The notes under the pieces are model-generated. The model was not told where the DNA came from, did no database searches, and saw nothing but the letters and a program-made list of their open reading frames with translations. This document shows, in pieces, positions 45,616 through 57,169 of a stretch of DNA of 64,000 nt (position 1 is the stretch's first letter; every line of letters begins with the position of its first letter). The position numbers and the translations under genes were made by a program. The stretch lies in assembly GCA_014058105.1 (NCBI GenBank), contig JACGCM010001272.1, positions 4,154,001 through 4,218,000 on the forward strand, in the 5' to 3' direction. This stretch comes from Kingdonia uniflora (Eukaryota; Streptophyta; Magnoliopsida; Ranunculales; Circaeasteraceae).

Positions 45616-47580
45616 CTAAGTGGGATGGTCTCTCTTCGTCTAGCGAGCACGTCTGCTACGTGCGAGACTCTCATCATAGGTACATTGGACATCTGGCTCT
45701 ATCTTGTAGTTGATAGACATATCAGCTAGTCTCTCTCTCGTGACTTAGATAATTTCCTGTGACAGGCGTAGCTGTTCCTCTAACTCCTCTGTACGGTGAA
45801 AGTATTGCCTCAAATCTTCATATGCCGCATACCGCATTCCTTGGTTTTGATGCCACAACTCATCCACACTATTCCTAGGTGGACACAGGTGTGGTACCTG
45901 GAGGGTCGGGATCGGTATCCGTCTATATTCTCCACTGCTTCCTGCCACTTCCATGAACCATCCCATATCTCCCACTTCCTCGTCGTATGCCTCAACACTA
46001 TAGTTTTGCACTTGAAAAGACGTGGCTAAACTTAAAATAGGTGGCAGAGAAACATCGGGGCTCACTAGATCACGTCTGACCATCTATATATTCCCAACCC
46101 TCTTCATTAAACTACAACCGATCTTGGAATTTGGATGAGCCAAACGCCAATATGTCATATAATCCATGTCATTTATGATATAATTGTGTCTATCATAGAA
46201 GTCCAGCTCTTTCAGTCCCTGATAAAACTCTCGATCATACCGCATAAATTCCATAATCTATTATGGGTAGGGAATACTATCATGCCCGGTGTTCTGACAC
46301 ATACACCGGTTTCCTAAATACCAAAGCGTACCGTTCCCGTATGGGACTGAAACTTATGAAACCCTTTTTTCACTAAGCAATTTGGCAACTCTTACCTCTG
46401 TACGGATTATTTGTCTAGACCTCGCCCATGGTTGCCAATTAATATTGGTTTTGTCCTTCCATTCTATCATCTCTCTGATCACAACAAAAGAATGATGGAT
46501 TTCAAACCCCGAACTAGCCCTTTCATCTCTTTATGCATCCATACGAGGATAAACATGGTTGAAGTTAGAAGCCTTCACCAGATACATTCCAACGCGACAG
46601 TACTCAAAGAACCAAAACTTCAACAGAGCATAGAAGCCTGTGACTGATCTCTTTCCCTTCCCATTCTTCAGAACTTAGACTTCATCTAGTCCCTAATACA
46701 AAGCGGCCATAATCAGAGTACCTCAGTCGAACCTCGACGCACCTAGAATATGGCAGTTTGTCAAAGCTACAAAATAACTGACCGGTAGAGATGTGCTAGC
46801 ATTTGAGAAGAAGATATTACCCATCATATATGGAATAAATGCCCTTGTATACACGATATCCATGTCTTGGTTGTAATTATTGGTTTCAAGATTCAAAGCC
46901 TCTTTCCAGGTTTTCAAATACGCTAGAGTGATGTTACTGTACCTGATGTCATTGGTTGTGATTACGGGGAACGTCGTTTGTGTTTCTTTGAACATCGAGT
47001 ACTTATCGTCGTACGGCAGTTCGAGACCCATCCCAAAAAATAAGCTAGTTAGCATGACAAAGTCTAACGGCGTAAAGCCAAATTCCTCGCAAGGGAAGTG
47101 AATGTATGGGTAGAAGGCCACCACCGTTCTACGAGAGTATAAATTAAGCGATTATCAAAGTTTCCCGCCTTAATAAACAAAAACTCTTTGAAACTCATAT
47201 TGTCGACCAACCTCTTCAACGTGGGATACATGGCAATCCATTGGTACTACTTCAATACCTTGTCCAGTGATCTCCTACATTGTATTTCATCTCGGTTCTG
47301 CAAAAATAATACATTAACATATTAAATTTGCATTTGGGCATTTCGTCAAACATTTGGCAAACAACGTTTATAATACATAAATTTTACAAAAAAAGCTTAT
47401 CGACAATTCCTCTGATCCAATGAAAATATGAACCCAATTTTTTGGGAGAATATCCACTCGGTGCAAATCCTCGAGGTTGGGGCGGGATCATTTTACGTGA
47501 GGTGTACGGCCACATATTCGTTACCAATTCATTCTCCCTTCGTTTAACTTTGGCGCTTGGCATACATCTTATTTTGGGAA
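45616..47580 (-). pseudogene. plant mobile domain (PMD) gene of element A
   Basis: PMD proteins are plant-specific, shared by host genes and transposons. Read on the minus strand: KVLKxYQWIAMYPTLKRL, KAGNFDNRL, then LVERWWPSTHT, FGFTPLDFVMLTSLFFGMG, VYTRAFIPYMMGNIFFSN, LGASRFD, FYALLKFWFFEYCRVGMYL, SFVVIREMIEWKD, YDREFYQGLKELDFYD and a C-terminal stretch with LWHQNQGMRYAAYEDLRQ. It is colinear with the PMD gene of element B and more complete in the middle (46723-47124), but carries many stops. WWPSTHTFH..E.GFTP.DF.MLTG is the family signature I rely on. Confidence 0.78.
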
Positions 47581-47802
47581 TAACATGACTAGACTTTCCT
47601 GATATTGTTATTCTATTAATGGCCTTGAATTATTAGGAAAACTGTGGGTGTTGGGAAACTTGAGAAATAAGTTGGGAAACTTGAGGAATAACTTAGAGGC
47701 AAACTTGTGAGAAAGGAATGAAGTATGGGGGAGGGAGGGCGCATTTTCATGCAGGCACTTAATTAAAAAAAAATGTGGCAAACTCTGATTGGTTGTCCAT
47801 CC

Positions 47803-47900
47803 TCACAGTTTTGAAATGCGCATTTGGATTGGACGTTTAGGATGTTGAGACGTGGTTAGATCGTGGATGTAAATTGTTCCCCGCAGTTCTGAACTGCGGT
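47803..47900. promoter_or_regulatory. subterminal palindromes, right end of element A
   Basis: CACAGTTTTGAAATGCGC (about 47803) and CCGCAGTTCTGAACTGCGG (47880-47898) are copies of the subfamily palindrome near the right TIR. Confidence 0.6.
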
Positions 47901-47995
47901 GGCTAATATTCAATTTTTTATTTTTTAAACTGTTGTGGGATGGTTTGAATTCACCTAGCTTTTGGGTGAATTCACCCCTACTGCGGTAGATGCTC

Positions 47996-48371
47996 TAACA
48001 AGTTAAAAGCACACCCACCACTCTATAGTCTATCTCATTCCAAAGTAATAGTCACAAAAGGTGCCATATGATTTGGCGACAACATCAAATTTACAAAACT
48101 ACTTGCAAACACACACACACACACACCCAGGTAAAGATGAAAAGATATTAAACGATCACCATTAATTTCACGCCTTTCTCACTTTCTCCAATTATTTCTA
48201 AAACCCTCTTCAAAAACAACAAATCTCAATCATGATTTTCATGGATTCAACAAAACTTTCACAAGTTTTGCTAATTTCAGCGGTGATTCTACTGGTATCG
48301 ACTTCATCATCAGTACTTGCAGGAGACATAGTTCATTAAGACGGTTTAGCTCCAAAGAAACCAGGGCGTGA
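47996..48371 (+). pseudogene. duplicate of SPPL promoter and exon 1
   Basis: Matches 55010-55047 joined to 61381-61708, that is, the 5' flank and start of the SPPL gene at 61576. The signal peptide is still readable ([18 protein letters not shown]), but TAA at 48337-48339 replaces the GAA of DIVHEDD. The match stops at 48371. The copy lacks the Harbinger C insertion present in the other copy. An (AC)n run is at 48108-48127. Confidence 0.88.
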
Positions 48372-48441
48372 ACTATTATGGGGTGGATTGAATCTACCTA
48401 GATTTTGGTTGAATTTATCTACCCTACTGTTGTGGATACTG
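48372..48441. mobile_element. isolated right end of a Harbinger element
   Basis: About 70 bp that resemble the last 67 bp of element A (47929-47995; about 78% by eye), followed by TAA at 48442-48444, which is also the left target duplication of element B. Confidence 0.65.
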
Positions 48442-48604
48442 TAACAGCATCTACAGCAGCTAGATACACCCTAATGTGGCAGGGTGAATTCTACCCAATT
48501 CGTCTCCCAGAAGCTAGGTGAATACCTGACGTTGTATCTCACAAATTCATCCAAGGGTGGATTTGGGTGGATTTTCCACCCTGAGGGTGGATTAAGGGTG
48601 AATT

Positions 48605-48830
48605 CACGTCACGCAGTTCTGAAGTGCGCGTAGCCATAGCACACGGTTCAAAAGTACACGACAATACTTCTCCCTCTAAGATGATCATGTCCTCCCATCA
48701 ATGGTTCCTATTAAGCGCAGTTCTGAAGTGTGCGTAACTTCAACATCTAAGATTGAACCACGTGGACGTCTAAGATTTAAAGATTTCTAAATGGCTAGTT
48801 TATGCTGCGCGGTTCAGAAGTGCGCGGCAT
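48605..48830. promoter_or_regulatory. subterminal palindromes, left end of element B
   Basis: Four copies: CGCAGTTCTGAAGTGCGCG (48611), ACGGTTCAAAAGTACACG (48642), GCGCAGTTCTGAAGTGTGCG (48715) and GCGCGGTTCAGAAGTGCGCG (48806). Likely contact sites for the element's own DNA-binding proteins (inference). Confidence 0.65.
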
Positions 48831-49043
48831 AAGCCTACATAAAAAATATCTTTGGTTCCCCATAATTTTACCTGAGTTTTTCCCTGATCAAACTTCTTCA
48901 ACAAGATGCTCAACGATTATAAACAGCTAGTTTTTTTCTCTATTTATAACCCCCATTCATCTCCTACTCTCTTCCACAATCAACTCATTCATCTTATATC
49001 TAAAAACACAACCTTCTTCATTTCTTATCAATTACGCCGAATC

Positions 49044-50279
49044 ATGTCTGACGAAATCATTGCTGACTTGCTCAGGCCTGAGACATCACTCTCATCTTCG
49101 AAGTCCTCGTCTTCATCATCGTCTAGTGACGAAGAACTATTCCGACGTCAAGTTGAGTTGTTGTATGAGTATGGCAAGATGATGATTGAGATAGGAGAAG
49201 AAGAAGAAAAAGAGTAAGAGGCGACATCATCACGGAGGCGGGGAGGTAGTAGAAGGGGACGGATTGACAAACGGAAAAGCCGTGAGAATAAATTGGGGGA
49301 GGATAGCCTTAACCGGGATTACTTCGATGACAACCCAAGATTCAAAGGTATCTTATTTCGTCGTCGATTCCGTATGAGCGAAGGTGTGTATCAACGTATT
49401 TATCATCAAATACTTTCTTCGAACCCTTATTTTATTCAAAGAGAAAATGCCGTCAAGACTATGGGCTTATCCTCGCACCAAAAGATAACGTGCGTACTTC
49501 ACATGTTATGTTACGGTACGAGCGCAGACGCCCAAGAAGAATACCTTCGGATTGGGGAGTCTACGGTTATTTTGTGCTTGAATTTTTTTTGTAAAACTAT
49601 TATAACACAATTCAAAGCTCAATACCTTAGAGCTCCCAATGAAGACGATACATTACACTTGTTAGAAATGAATAGATCGCAAGGCTTCCTGGGGATGTTA
49701 GGTAGTTTAGATTGTATGTATTGGAAATGGAAGAATTGTCCTACCGGGTGGGCTGGACAATATATCGGGTATAAGAAAATTCCGACGGTGATTTTAGAAG
49801 CGGTTGCATCATAAGATCTTTGGATATGGCATACATTCTTTAGGGTGCTAGGCTCTAATAATGACGTGAACGTCTTGCATCAAGGGTGGCTTTTCAACAA
49901 CTTGTCTAATGGAATTGTGTCGCCATACAATTATAATATAGGCACGGTACCGCACACTATGGGGTATTACTTAGCGGATAGAGCCTATCCAAGATGGAAA
50001 ACACTTGTTCAAACCATAAGAAATCCGTCCAACGATGCCGAAAAATATTTTTTAAAGATGCAAGAATCATGCCGGAAAGACTTAGAGCGTGCTTTTGGGG
50101 TATTACAAGCTAGGTTTCAAATATTGGCAAACGGTACGCAATTTTGGAAACCTAGTGATCTAGGAAATGTTATGTACGCATGTATAATCTTGCACAATAT
50201 AATCGTGGAAGATGAACGTCATACTTATATCTGGCAAATGGGCATTGATCCCGAGTCTAGAAAAGCCGTGGATAATTAG
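49044..50279 (+). pseudogene. Harbinger transposase (HARBI1-like DDE nuclease), element B
   Basis: ATG at 49044, 107 bases after a TATA-like CTATTTATAACC. One continuous frame of about 410 codons interrupted only by TAA near 49216, TAA at 49812-49814 and TAG at 50277-50279. The N-terminus is Ser-rich, then acidic, then basic. Nuclease residues: GSLDCMYWKWKNCP (D), SNNDVNVLHQGWLF (D), CRKDLERAFGVLQARF (E). PIF/Harbinger transposases cut and rejoin element ends at TWA sites. With only point stops this is the best-preserved transposase here. Confidence 0.92.
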
Positions 50280-50669
50280 AATGAGGACTTAAATCCAAGA
50301 CACGCGATGAACACTATACCAGAGTACATCCAGAAGGTTTGTGAAATTAGAAATGAAGGAGCTCATTTCTAATTATGAGATGAACATGTCACGTATTTGT
50401 GGAGTCGAAAAGGGGCAGAGTAATTGTAGTCTTCATCATTGTTTGTTTATTTTCTTAAGTAATATTTTCTTTTTCAAGTTTAATGTTAAAGTTGTAATGT
50501 TTTTTGTTTCCAATTCTTCATCATTGTAATACTTTAATGAAGCATAGTTTATTGCTTCAGCTTTTTTATTTTGTATCAATTTTATGGATTACGAACCATT
50601 AATAACAATTTTATTGAAATAATAAAATTACATAGATCTTAATAACTATTATTAATGCTAAGGATTACA

Positions 50670-52349
50670 TCATTCTTCATCACTAGAAACATCGTCATCA
50701 CTTGGACATTGTTCCTTTAACTTCTTCAAATATTATTTAATCTGCTTCTTCATCCAACGCCTTTGTGCCGGTTGTAGGTTACCAAGGTCTGTTATCATCA
50801 CCTTTAACATATGCGAGTCGTCGAAGTTTTTTTTTCGAGTTAGCTCCGCTTCACGCCACCTTTGAAACTTAGCCTCTTTCATCAACTTTAGTTCCTCTCG
50901 ATGTCTAACTTTAGCTTCCTTTTTCCTCTTTCTTCTGCTCGTCTCTCAGATTCCATGACTTCATCATGTTGGACGTTGTCTCAAGCATCCTCTTAACCCA
51001 AAAAACTGAACTTGAATTTGCCACTTCTTTTGCCTTGTATTTTTTTTTTCTGTCCGGTCGTACATCCCCACAAGAATATGGTGGTGCATCTACGTCGATA
51101 GTATCATCCAGAATTGCGATATTTAGAGTGTCGGATGTAGGTGTTTCAGGATCGATATTGGTAGAGTTACCCGGGCTATCGTTAAAATTTAACTTTCTAG
51201 CAACGTTGCGGCCGGGTTGGCCGATGTGGTGAATTTGTGAGCATTTTGGGAAAGTTTCTAACACTTTGTACGCCTCCCCAAGTTTAAATAGTTTGCCTTG
51301 GGTTTGATAAAATGTATCGTTTGCCATACGTTCTTAGAAATCAAGTTATAAAATATTTTAGAGTATGATTCACCTTTGAACATTAATGAAATAAGAAAAA
51401 TAAATGAAATACTTACGAAGTCATCCGTTCTAATACCGCTATGATGTCGACTCTCAAGGTCTTGAATGATACCTCTAAAAATTGAACATTCCTTATTGAG
51501 CTGCCCCTTATACGCACAATTGACACCGTTGTAAGATCGCCACATCGATTGCTCAACATAGAAGGAGTTGAATTGATCACGCACCTTGAACCAAAATGTA
51601 GCGGCTTTTTGGTTGTTCGTGGTAGCGAGGTTTTGAGATACTTGAGACCAAGCGCATGCAAGATTCACAAAGTCATCGGACGACCAATTCTTGGAGTTGG
51701 AGTATTGTTTTTTGTTGTCATGAATATCCTCTGAAGCCTCAAGTACATCCTCAACTATAATAGGTGTCAATGCCGTCTTTCTTTTAGACTTTGCCTTCCC
51801 GCGCGTATTACTTCTCGCGAGAACCGGATTGAGTTCTTCAGGCTGAGCTACATCCTCAACTATAATAGGTGCTAATGCCGTTTTTCTTACAGACTTTGTC
51901 TTCCCATGAGTTCACGTATTACTTCTCGTGAGACCCGGATTGAGTTCCTTGGAGATGACCGGAGATGCAACCGGCGATGTATTAAGATTTAAATAATTTA
52001 AACCCCATGTACCTTGCATCGGCGTAGTACTCAAACTTCCACCGGTGAAATAAGTTTGAGATGAATAATATGGATTTCCCGGTTTAGGGTACGAGCCTGT
52101 ATACCCATCAAATTGAGGGTAATATCCTTGATTTGGGTAATAATGGTAATATCCATGGGTTTGAGATTGAGATTGATTGTCGGGTGGCGGGAATAGTTGG
52201 CAAACATGGTGATTCTGACCTTGGGAAGTATTAGGCATTTGTGACGGATCAAATGTGCCGATTTGATGAGGAAAGACATTTCCTTGTTGGTTCGTATTGG
52301 AGGATTGAGAATGGTTTTGAGAATTAGATTGGGAGCTTGAGGAAGACAT
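50670..52349 (-). pseudogene. Myb/SANT-like second gene of element B
   Basis: ATG at 52349: Ser/Gln-rich leader (MSSSSSQSNSQNHSQSSNTN), Tyr-rich middle (YHYYPNQGYYPQF), a stop near 51912, then the trihelix/Myb-like DNA-binding region SKNWSSDDFVNLACAWSQVS, FWFKVRDQFNSFYVEQSM and NKECSIFRGIIQDLESRHHS. A donor DDF|GTAAGT near 51413 and acceptor at 51334 join it to the C-terminal NAM-associated-like part (VRPDRKKKYKAKEVANSS, LRDEQKKEEK). A 105-bp segment is doubled in tandem at 51744-51955. In Harbinger systems this protein carries the transposase to the element ends. Confidence 0.85.
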
Positions 52350-52439
52350 AATGATTTTGAAGAGAAGGGTAAGGAGAGAGGATAATGTAGAAGATTAGAA
52401 GGGAGAAGAGTATAGAAGATGAATGACATTTATAGACGA

Positions 52440-52700
52440 AAAAAACTAGCCGTTAATATAGCCGTAATTATAGCCATTGAGTAACTTGAACAACAAGTTT
52501 CAAAAAAATATTTAGTCGTTAATATAGCCGTTAACAAGTGTCCAAAAAAAATATAGTCGCTATTATAGTCGTTGAGTAATTTGTACAACAAGTTAAAAAA
52601 AATATCAGTTAATATAGTCGTTGAGTAACTTGTACAACAAGATTCCAAGACAAAAAATATAGCCGTTAATATGTCTGTTGAGTAACTTGTACAACAAGTT
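52440..52700. repeat. irregular tandem repeat upstream of Myb-like gene, element B
   Basis: TATAGCCGTTGAGTAACTTG and AACAAGTTTC motifs recur about five times at uneven 40-70 bp spacing. Counterpart of the regular 41-bp minisatellite of element A. Confidence 0.7.
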
Positions 52701-52824
52701 TCAAAAAATATAATTTTCAAAATAAAATATATATTAATACACCGAATAAAGCATAGTTTAAACAATATTAATACACAATATAGTTTAAATAAAATATAAA
52801 TAAAAGTTCTAAATAAAACATAGC

Positions 52825-54563
52825 CTAACTGGGACGACCTCTCTTCGTTTGGCGGACGCGTCTGCTACGTGCGAGACTCTCGTCATAGGTACATTGCACA
52901 ACCAGCTCTGTCTGGTAGGAAATGGACATCTCAGCTAGTCTATCGGACGTCTCTCGAATGACCTCTTGTACCCGGCTCAGCTCCCTCATCAGCTCAGTAT
53001 TGCTGTCAGTTAGTTGCCTCAAGTCTTCATATGTCGCATACTGTAATCCATGGTTTTGATGCCACAACTCATCCGTACTATACGTAGGTGGACACGGGTA
53101 TGGTACCTACATAACCGGGATCGGTATCCGTCTACGTTGATTGTTCGGTTCCGTCATATCCATGAACCATCCCATATCACGTGGATCATTGGTCACCTGA
53201 ACACCATAGTCTTGCACATGTGAAGACGTAGCTAAACGCGACGTAGGTGGAAAAATTACATCGGGCCTTACTAGATCACGCCCGACCGACCAAATATTTC
53301 ACGTCATCTTTACTAAAGTGCAACCGATCTTGGGATTTGGATGAATGAGACGCCAATATGTCAAGTAATCTACGTTGGGAATAAGATAATCACAACCATC
53401 GTAGAAGTCCACATCCTTCAGACTCTGATATAACTCTCGATCGTACATTAGGATTTCCATAATCTCCTGAGGGGGGTCATAGGGTACACTATCAAGCCTG
53501 GTCATCTAACGCATATACCGGTCTCCTAAATACTAAAGCGTACCATGGCCGTATGGGACTGACACCAATAGACGTCTCAATTTCGTAGACCTGTGGCATG
53601 GTTGCCAATCTATGTTGGTTATGTCCTTCAATTTTATCATATCTATGATCACAGTAAAAGAGTGATGGATTTCAGCCCCGGTACTTGCCCTTTCATCTCT
53701 CTACCCAAAAATACGAGGATAAATATGGTTAAAGTTTGGTACCTTAGTTAGATACATTCCAACCCGACAGTACTCGAAGAACCAGTACTCCAACACCGCA
53801 TAAAATCCGGTGATCGATTTCGTCACCTTCCCGAGCCTCAGAACTGAGACTTCATCAAGCCCCCGATACAAAGCCGCCATAATCGGCGTACCCCAGTCAA
53901 AACCCGATGCACCAAGAATATCGTAGATATGATAACTTGAAGTACCTCTCATCGTACGGGAGTTCGCGACCCTCCCAAAAGATATGCCCGTTAGCATGAC
54001 GAAGTCAAACGGTGTGAAACCCAGTTCCTCGTAAGGGAAGTGAAAGGTATGGGTAGAAGGCCACCACCGCTCCACGAGAGCATGAAGAGACGATTATCCG
54101 AGTTTCCCGCATTAATCGAGCAAAAGGATGCAAAACCCATACCGTCGACCAACTTCTTCAACGTCGGGTACACGACAATCCATCGGTACCACTTCAGTAC
54201 CTTATCCAATGGTCCCCTACACTGTAATTCATCTCGGTTCTGACAAAAAGCACACATTAACACGTTAGAAGTTCATTCGGGCATTTCATCGAACATATTG
54301 CAATATACGTTAATAACACATAAAATTTACATAAAACTTACCGCTATTTCCTTCGATCCAGCAGAAATATGGACCCAGCCGTCCGGGAGGATATCTATTC
54401 GGTTCAACTCATCGTACGATGGGGTGGGATCGTTGTCCGACGTTAATTGTAACGGCCAATTATTTGTGATGTCGGCGTTCCCCATTCGTTTTACTTTCGC
54501 GTTAGAATTACGTGTAGTTTTGGAAGCATTTTTCCTCGATCGCGAACTAGAAGAACCCAACAT
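52825..54563 (-). pseudogene. plant mobile domain (PMD) gene of element B
   Basis: ATG at 54563: MLGSSSSRSRKNASKTTR, then LTSDNDPTPSYDELNRIDIL; donor GCG|GTAAGTTT near 54345. The second exon opens after GCTTTTTGTCAG (54240): NRDELQCRGPLDKVLKWYRW, CSINAGNSDN, a one-base frame change, then LVERWWPSTHTFHFPYEELG, FTPFDFVMLTGISFGR, MAALYRGLDEVSVLRLGKV, YWFFEYCRVGMYLTKVPNF. The C-terminal part reads YDRELYQSLKDVDFYDGCDY, LWHQNHGLQYATYEDLRQL and ends RRVRQTKRGRPS before TAG. The middle is shorter than in element A: a piece between 53700 and 53950 differs. The last gene inside the element; the palindromes and right TIR follow within 450 bp. Confidence 0.82.
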
Positions 54564-54727
54564 TTTGAAGTGATTAATAGAGGAAATGGGTTGGGAAACT
54601 TGTGGTGTAAGGTTGGGTATGCCAAGTTAATGCCTTGGATATGCTAATATGTTGGATATGCCTTAATGCCAATGCCAAGAATAAGTCTAAAAGACTTGAA
54701 ACCAAAATAAGCCTAAAAACCTCAGGG

Positions 54728-54905
54728 TGATGCCGCGCGGTTCTGAACCGCGTGGCTAATTATTTTTTAAAAAATGTGGCATTTTCTTATTGGTTTAACT
54801 CTACACGCGGTTTAGAACTGCGCTGGGAATTGATGGTTGAGATTGTAAGACGTGGGTAGATCTGGGGCGTCCATTTCATGCGCGCAGTTCAGAAATGCGC
54901 GGGGT
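54728..54905. promoter_or_regulatory. subterminal palindromes, right end of element B
   Basis: Three copies: CGCGCGGTTCTGAACCGCGT (54733), CGCGGTTTAGAACTGCGC (54812) and GCGCAGTTCAGAAATGCGCG (54882). Confidence 0.65.
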
Positions 54906-55047
54906 AAATTCACCTTGGGAAGATTTCAAACTGTTGTAGGGTGAATTGAGGTGGATTGGATTCACCTTCAAATTCATCCAATCCACCCTCTTGACTGCTA
55001 TGGATGTTCTAACAAGTTAAAAGCATATCCACCACTCTATAGTATTA

Positions 55048-55075
55048 GAGCATCTCCAACAGTGCCTGACTGACT
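55048..55075 (+). repeat. left TIR of element C
   Basis: 28 bp, preceded by TTA. Exactly inverted at 61350-61377. Confidence 0.93.
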
Positions 55076-55104
55076 CCCATTTGAGTCTCAAAATACAATT
55101 GGAT

Positions 55105-55225
55105 TTTTAAGTAGCGATTGGGCGCCCAAGTGTTGTGCGCCTGTTATGTTTTTAAACAGGCGCCTAAGACTTAGGCGCCTAAGTTAAAAAAAAATTAATT
55201 AGGCACCCAAATCTTAGGCGTCTGT
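55105..55225. promoter_or_regulatory. subterminal palindromes, left end of element C
   Basis: GGGCGCCCAAGTGTTGTGCG, AGGCGCCTAAGACTTAGGCG and GGCACCCAAATCTTAGGCGT lie within 120 bp of the TIR. Confidence 0.65.
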
Positions 55226-55495
55226 TGCACTGAGTAAATTCGTTGAAGCCTCCAAAACCAAATTATTTCCTCTCTTCATCACTTTTCCAAAAACCATTTC
55301 CCTCTCTTCACCACTTCAACAAAAACCAAATCTATTTGTACCACAACTCTCCTTCACTCTATTGGGATTAAGGTTGATCTCTCAAGGTAACCTTTTGTTT
55401 AATTTTATCATATTCATTTTAATTTTATAGATGTTTATATTCTAGGGTTTTAAGTTTTTCATCTTGAATAATTCTTCATATATGCAAATTATTAG

Positions 55496-56893
55496 ATGAG
55501 TTCTTCGAATCCAACGCAAGAGAATGATTCCAATACCGAGCGTAATTTGAATGAACCCAACATTTTTGGACAACAACAAATCTCACCTAATTGGTATCAA
55601 TTCACTCATTCCCTTCAACCTCAATCATCTCAATCACAACAATTTCAATCTTTTAACTCGCCCAACAATTGGGTACAACCCTCTCAACCTTTCATAGCAC
55701 CCAATAATTGAGGACAACCCTCTCAATTCGCCATTCCTACTCAATTCCAACATCCTTCTTCATTTGTCAATTTCTCACAACCTCAATCATCTCAATCATA
55801 TGGTACTCAACCGGTTCACTTATCTCAATCCAAAGACGTGGGGGTTGTTGAAAGACAAAAAGGCAAAGACAAATGTCGCTCGACCAAGACAACTACCAAT
55901 GCAGGGGGGATGGGGTCTCAGTTGTTGAAATGGACGGGTATTCAAAACAAAAATCTTGCAAAAGCTTGGGTTTATGTCTCGGAGGATAGAATCAAAAGCA
56001 ACAACCAATAACTTGATTTTTTTGGGAGTCGGTTTTGGATATATTTCATGAATTTTGTCAAGAGGATGGTGAACGGGTTGAACGTACAGTTTCATCTTTA
56101 AAAAATCATTGGTCGGATATGAATCGTGGTTGCAAGGTTTATGTGACTTGTTTAAAAAGTGTGATGCAAGGTCCCATAAGCGGTATGCAACAAGAAAATT
56201 TGGTAAGTAGTTCAACATTTATCATTACGAATTATAAACTATTTTTACCAAAATTATGCATTTTATTATTATTTTAATCTATTTTATAAGACGATGCCGC
56301 GAAAACGATGTATGAAGCACGTGGCAAAGGCAAATGGTCGTATAAAGATGCTTATGAAGTTTTAAGTGCTTATCAATGTTAGAAAATATTGCAAGACCAA
56401 AACCCAGACACGTTAGCTCGCAATGTGCGAATGAAGCAAACATCAAATTTTAGCCTTGGAACGTCTACTCCGGCAACACCCGATACACCCGTTAGCTCCA
56501 ATAACGACTCTCCAGTACTTGTCACGGATGAGGAGACAGAATGTCCCGGCGGTGTCAAAAGTGTTAAACAAAAGGAAAGGAATGAAAAAAGACAAAATCG
56601 GTTGATTAAACGCCAAAATGCACTTATTAGTCGTCTTGACCGAATGGATAAAAAGAAAGAAGAGTATATTGCTGAGAGAGATAAGAAGAAAGAAGAAAGA
56701 GATGCCCGTATAATGGAGTTAAGAGAAAGGAAGACAGGCTGTGGTAAATTTAGAAGCTCAATTTCAAGCCCAAAATGATCAAAAGGTGATGGCGATGGAC
56801 ATGTCTACTTTGGACAACACTCAAAGGATTTATTGGGAGGCACAACGTAATGCGGTTATGGCGAGATTGTTTCAAGCTAATAATAATTTCTAA
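55496..56893 (+). pseudogene. Myb/SANT-like second gene of element C
   Basis: ATG at 55496: Asn/Gln/Ser-rich leader (MSSSNPTQENDSNTERNLNE), TAA near 55709, then the DNA-binding region in pieces: LLKWTGIQNKNLAKAWVYVS, EDRIKSNNQ, FHEFCQEDGERVERTVSSL, KNHWSDMNRGCKVYVTCLKS. Donor after QQENL near 56202; next exon DAAKTMYEARGKGKWSYKDA, YEVLSAYQC. The C-terminus (from 56389) is a NAM-associated-like coiled region (KSVKQKERNEKRQNRLIKRQ) ending MARLFQANNNF at TAA 56891-56893. Stops and two frameshifts break it. Confidence 0.85.
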
Positions 56894-57169
56894 AATGCTC
56901 TAGCTAAAGAATCTTATTTTGGAAGTTTGATAGTATTTTAATGATTCTTGTTTAAGAAGTTTGGTTGTACTTTGTTTAAAAACCTTGTTTAAGTTTGGTT
57001 GTACTTTTTTTAAATTCTTATTTAAGAAGTTTATTTGGATTTAAGAAGTTTGGAAATTTAAAATAATAGAATTTGTTTGAAATTTTTTAATTTTTTAATT
57101 ATTTGCTATTTGAATTTATATTAAAATAAAAATAATTTTTTTAAAATAAATTTCAAATAATTGAAAATA
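56894..57169. other. AT-rich spacer between convergent genes of element C
   Basis: Holds the 3' ends of the Myb-like (+) and transposase (-) genes; TTTAAGAAGTTTGG repeats weakly. Confidence 0.5.

Larger units (their letters stand above)
43735..47995 (-). mobile_element. PIF/Harbinger element A, left-truncated, carrying a PMD gene
   Basis: Same subfamily as element B. It keeps the 5' part of the Myb-like gene, a 41-bp minisatellite, a long hairpin, the PMD gene and the right TIR (complement reads GAGCATCTACCGCAG) followed by TAA at 47996-47998. The transposase gene and left end are missing. Confidence 0.8.
48445..55009 (+). mobile_element. PIF/Harbinger element B, complete with TSD, three genes incl. 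PMD
   Basis: 6,565 bp between TAA duplications (48442-48444 and 55010-55012). Ends: left CAGCATCTACAGCAG, right complement GAACATCCATAGCAG. Contents: transposase (+), Myb/SANT-like gene (-), PMD gene (-). Palindromes close to GCGCAGTTCTGAACTGCGC cluster near both ends. All three genes carry a few stops, so the copy is recently dead at best. Confidence 0.88.

Noticed and set aside
52031..52429. 132-codon minus-strand ORF (and its partner at 43728-44036)
   Set aside because: Out-of-frame shadow of the Myb-like leader in elements B and A; the neighbouring frame has the Ser/Gln-rich protein.
53991..54263. 90-codon ORF as an independent gene
   Set aside because: Its first part is the PMD gene's second exon; its end is a frameshifted reading of the WWPSTHTFH signature.
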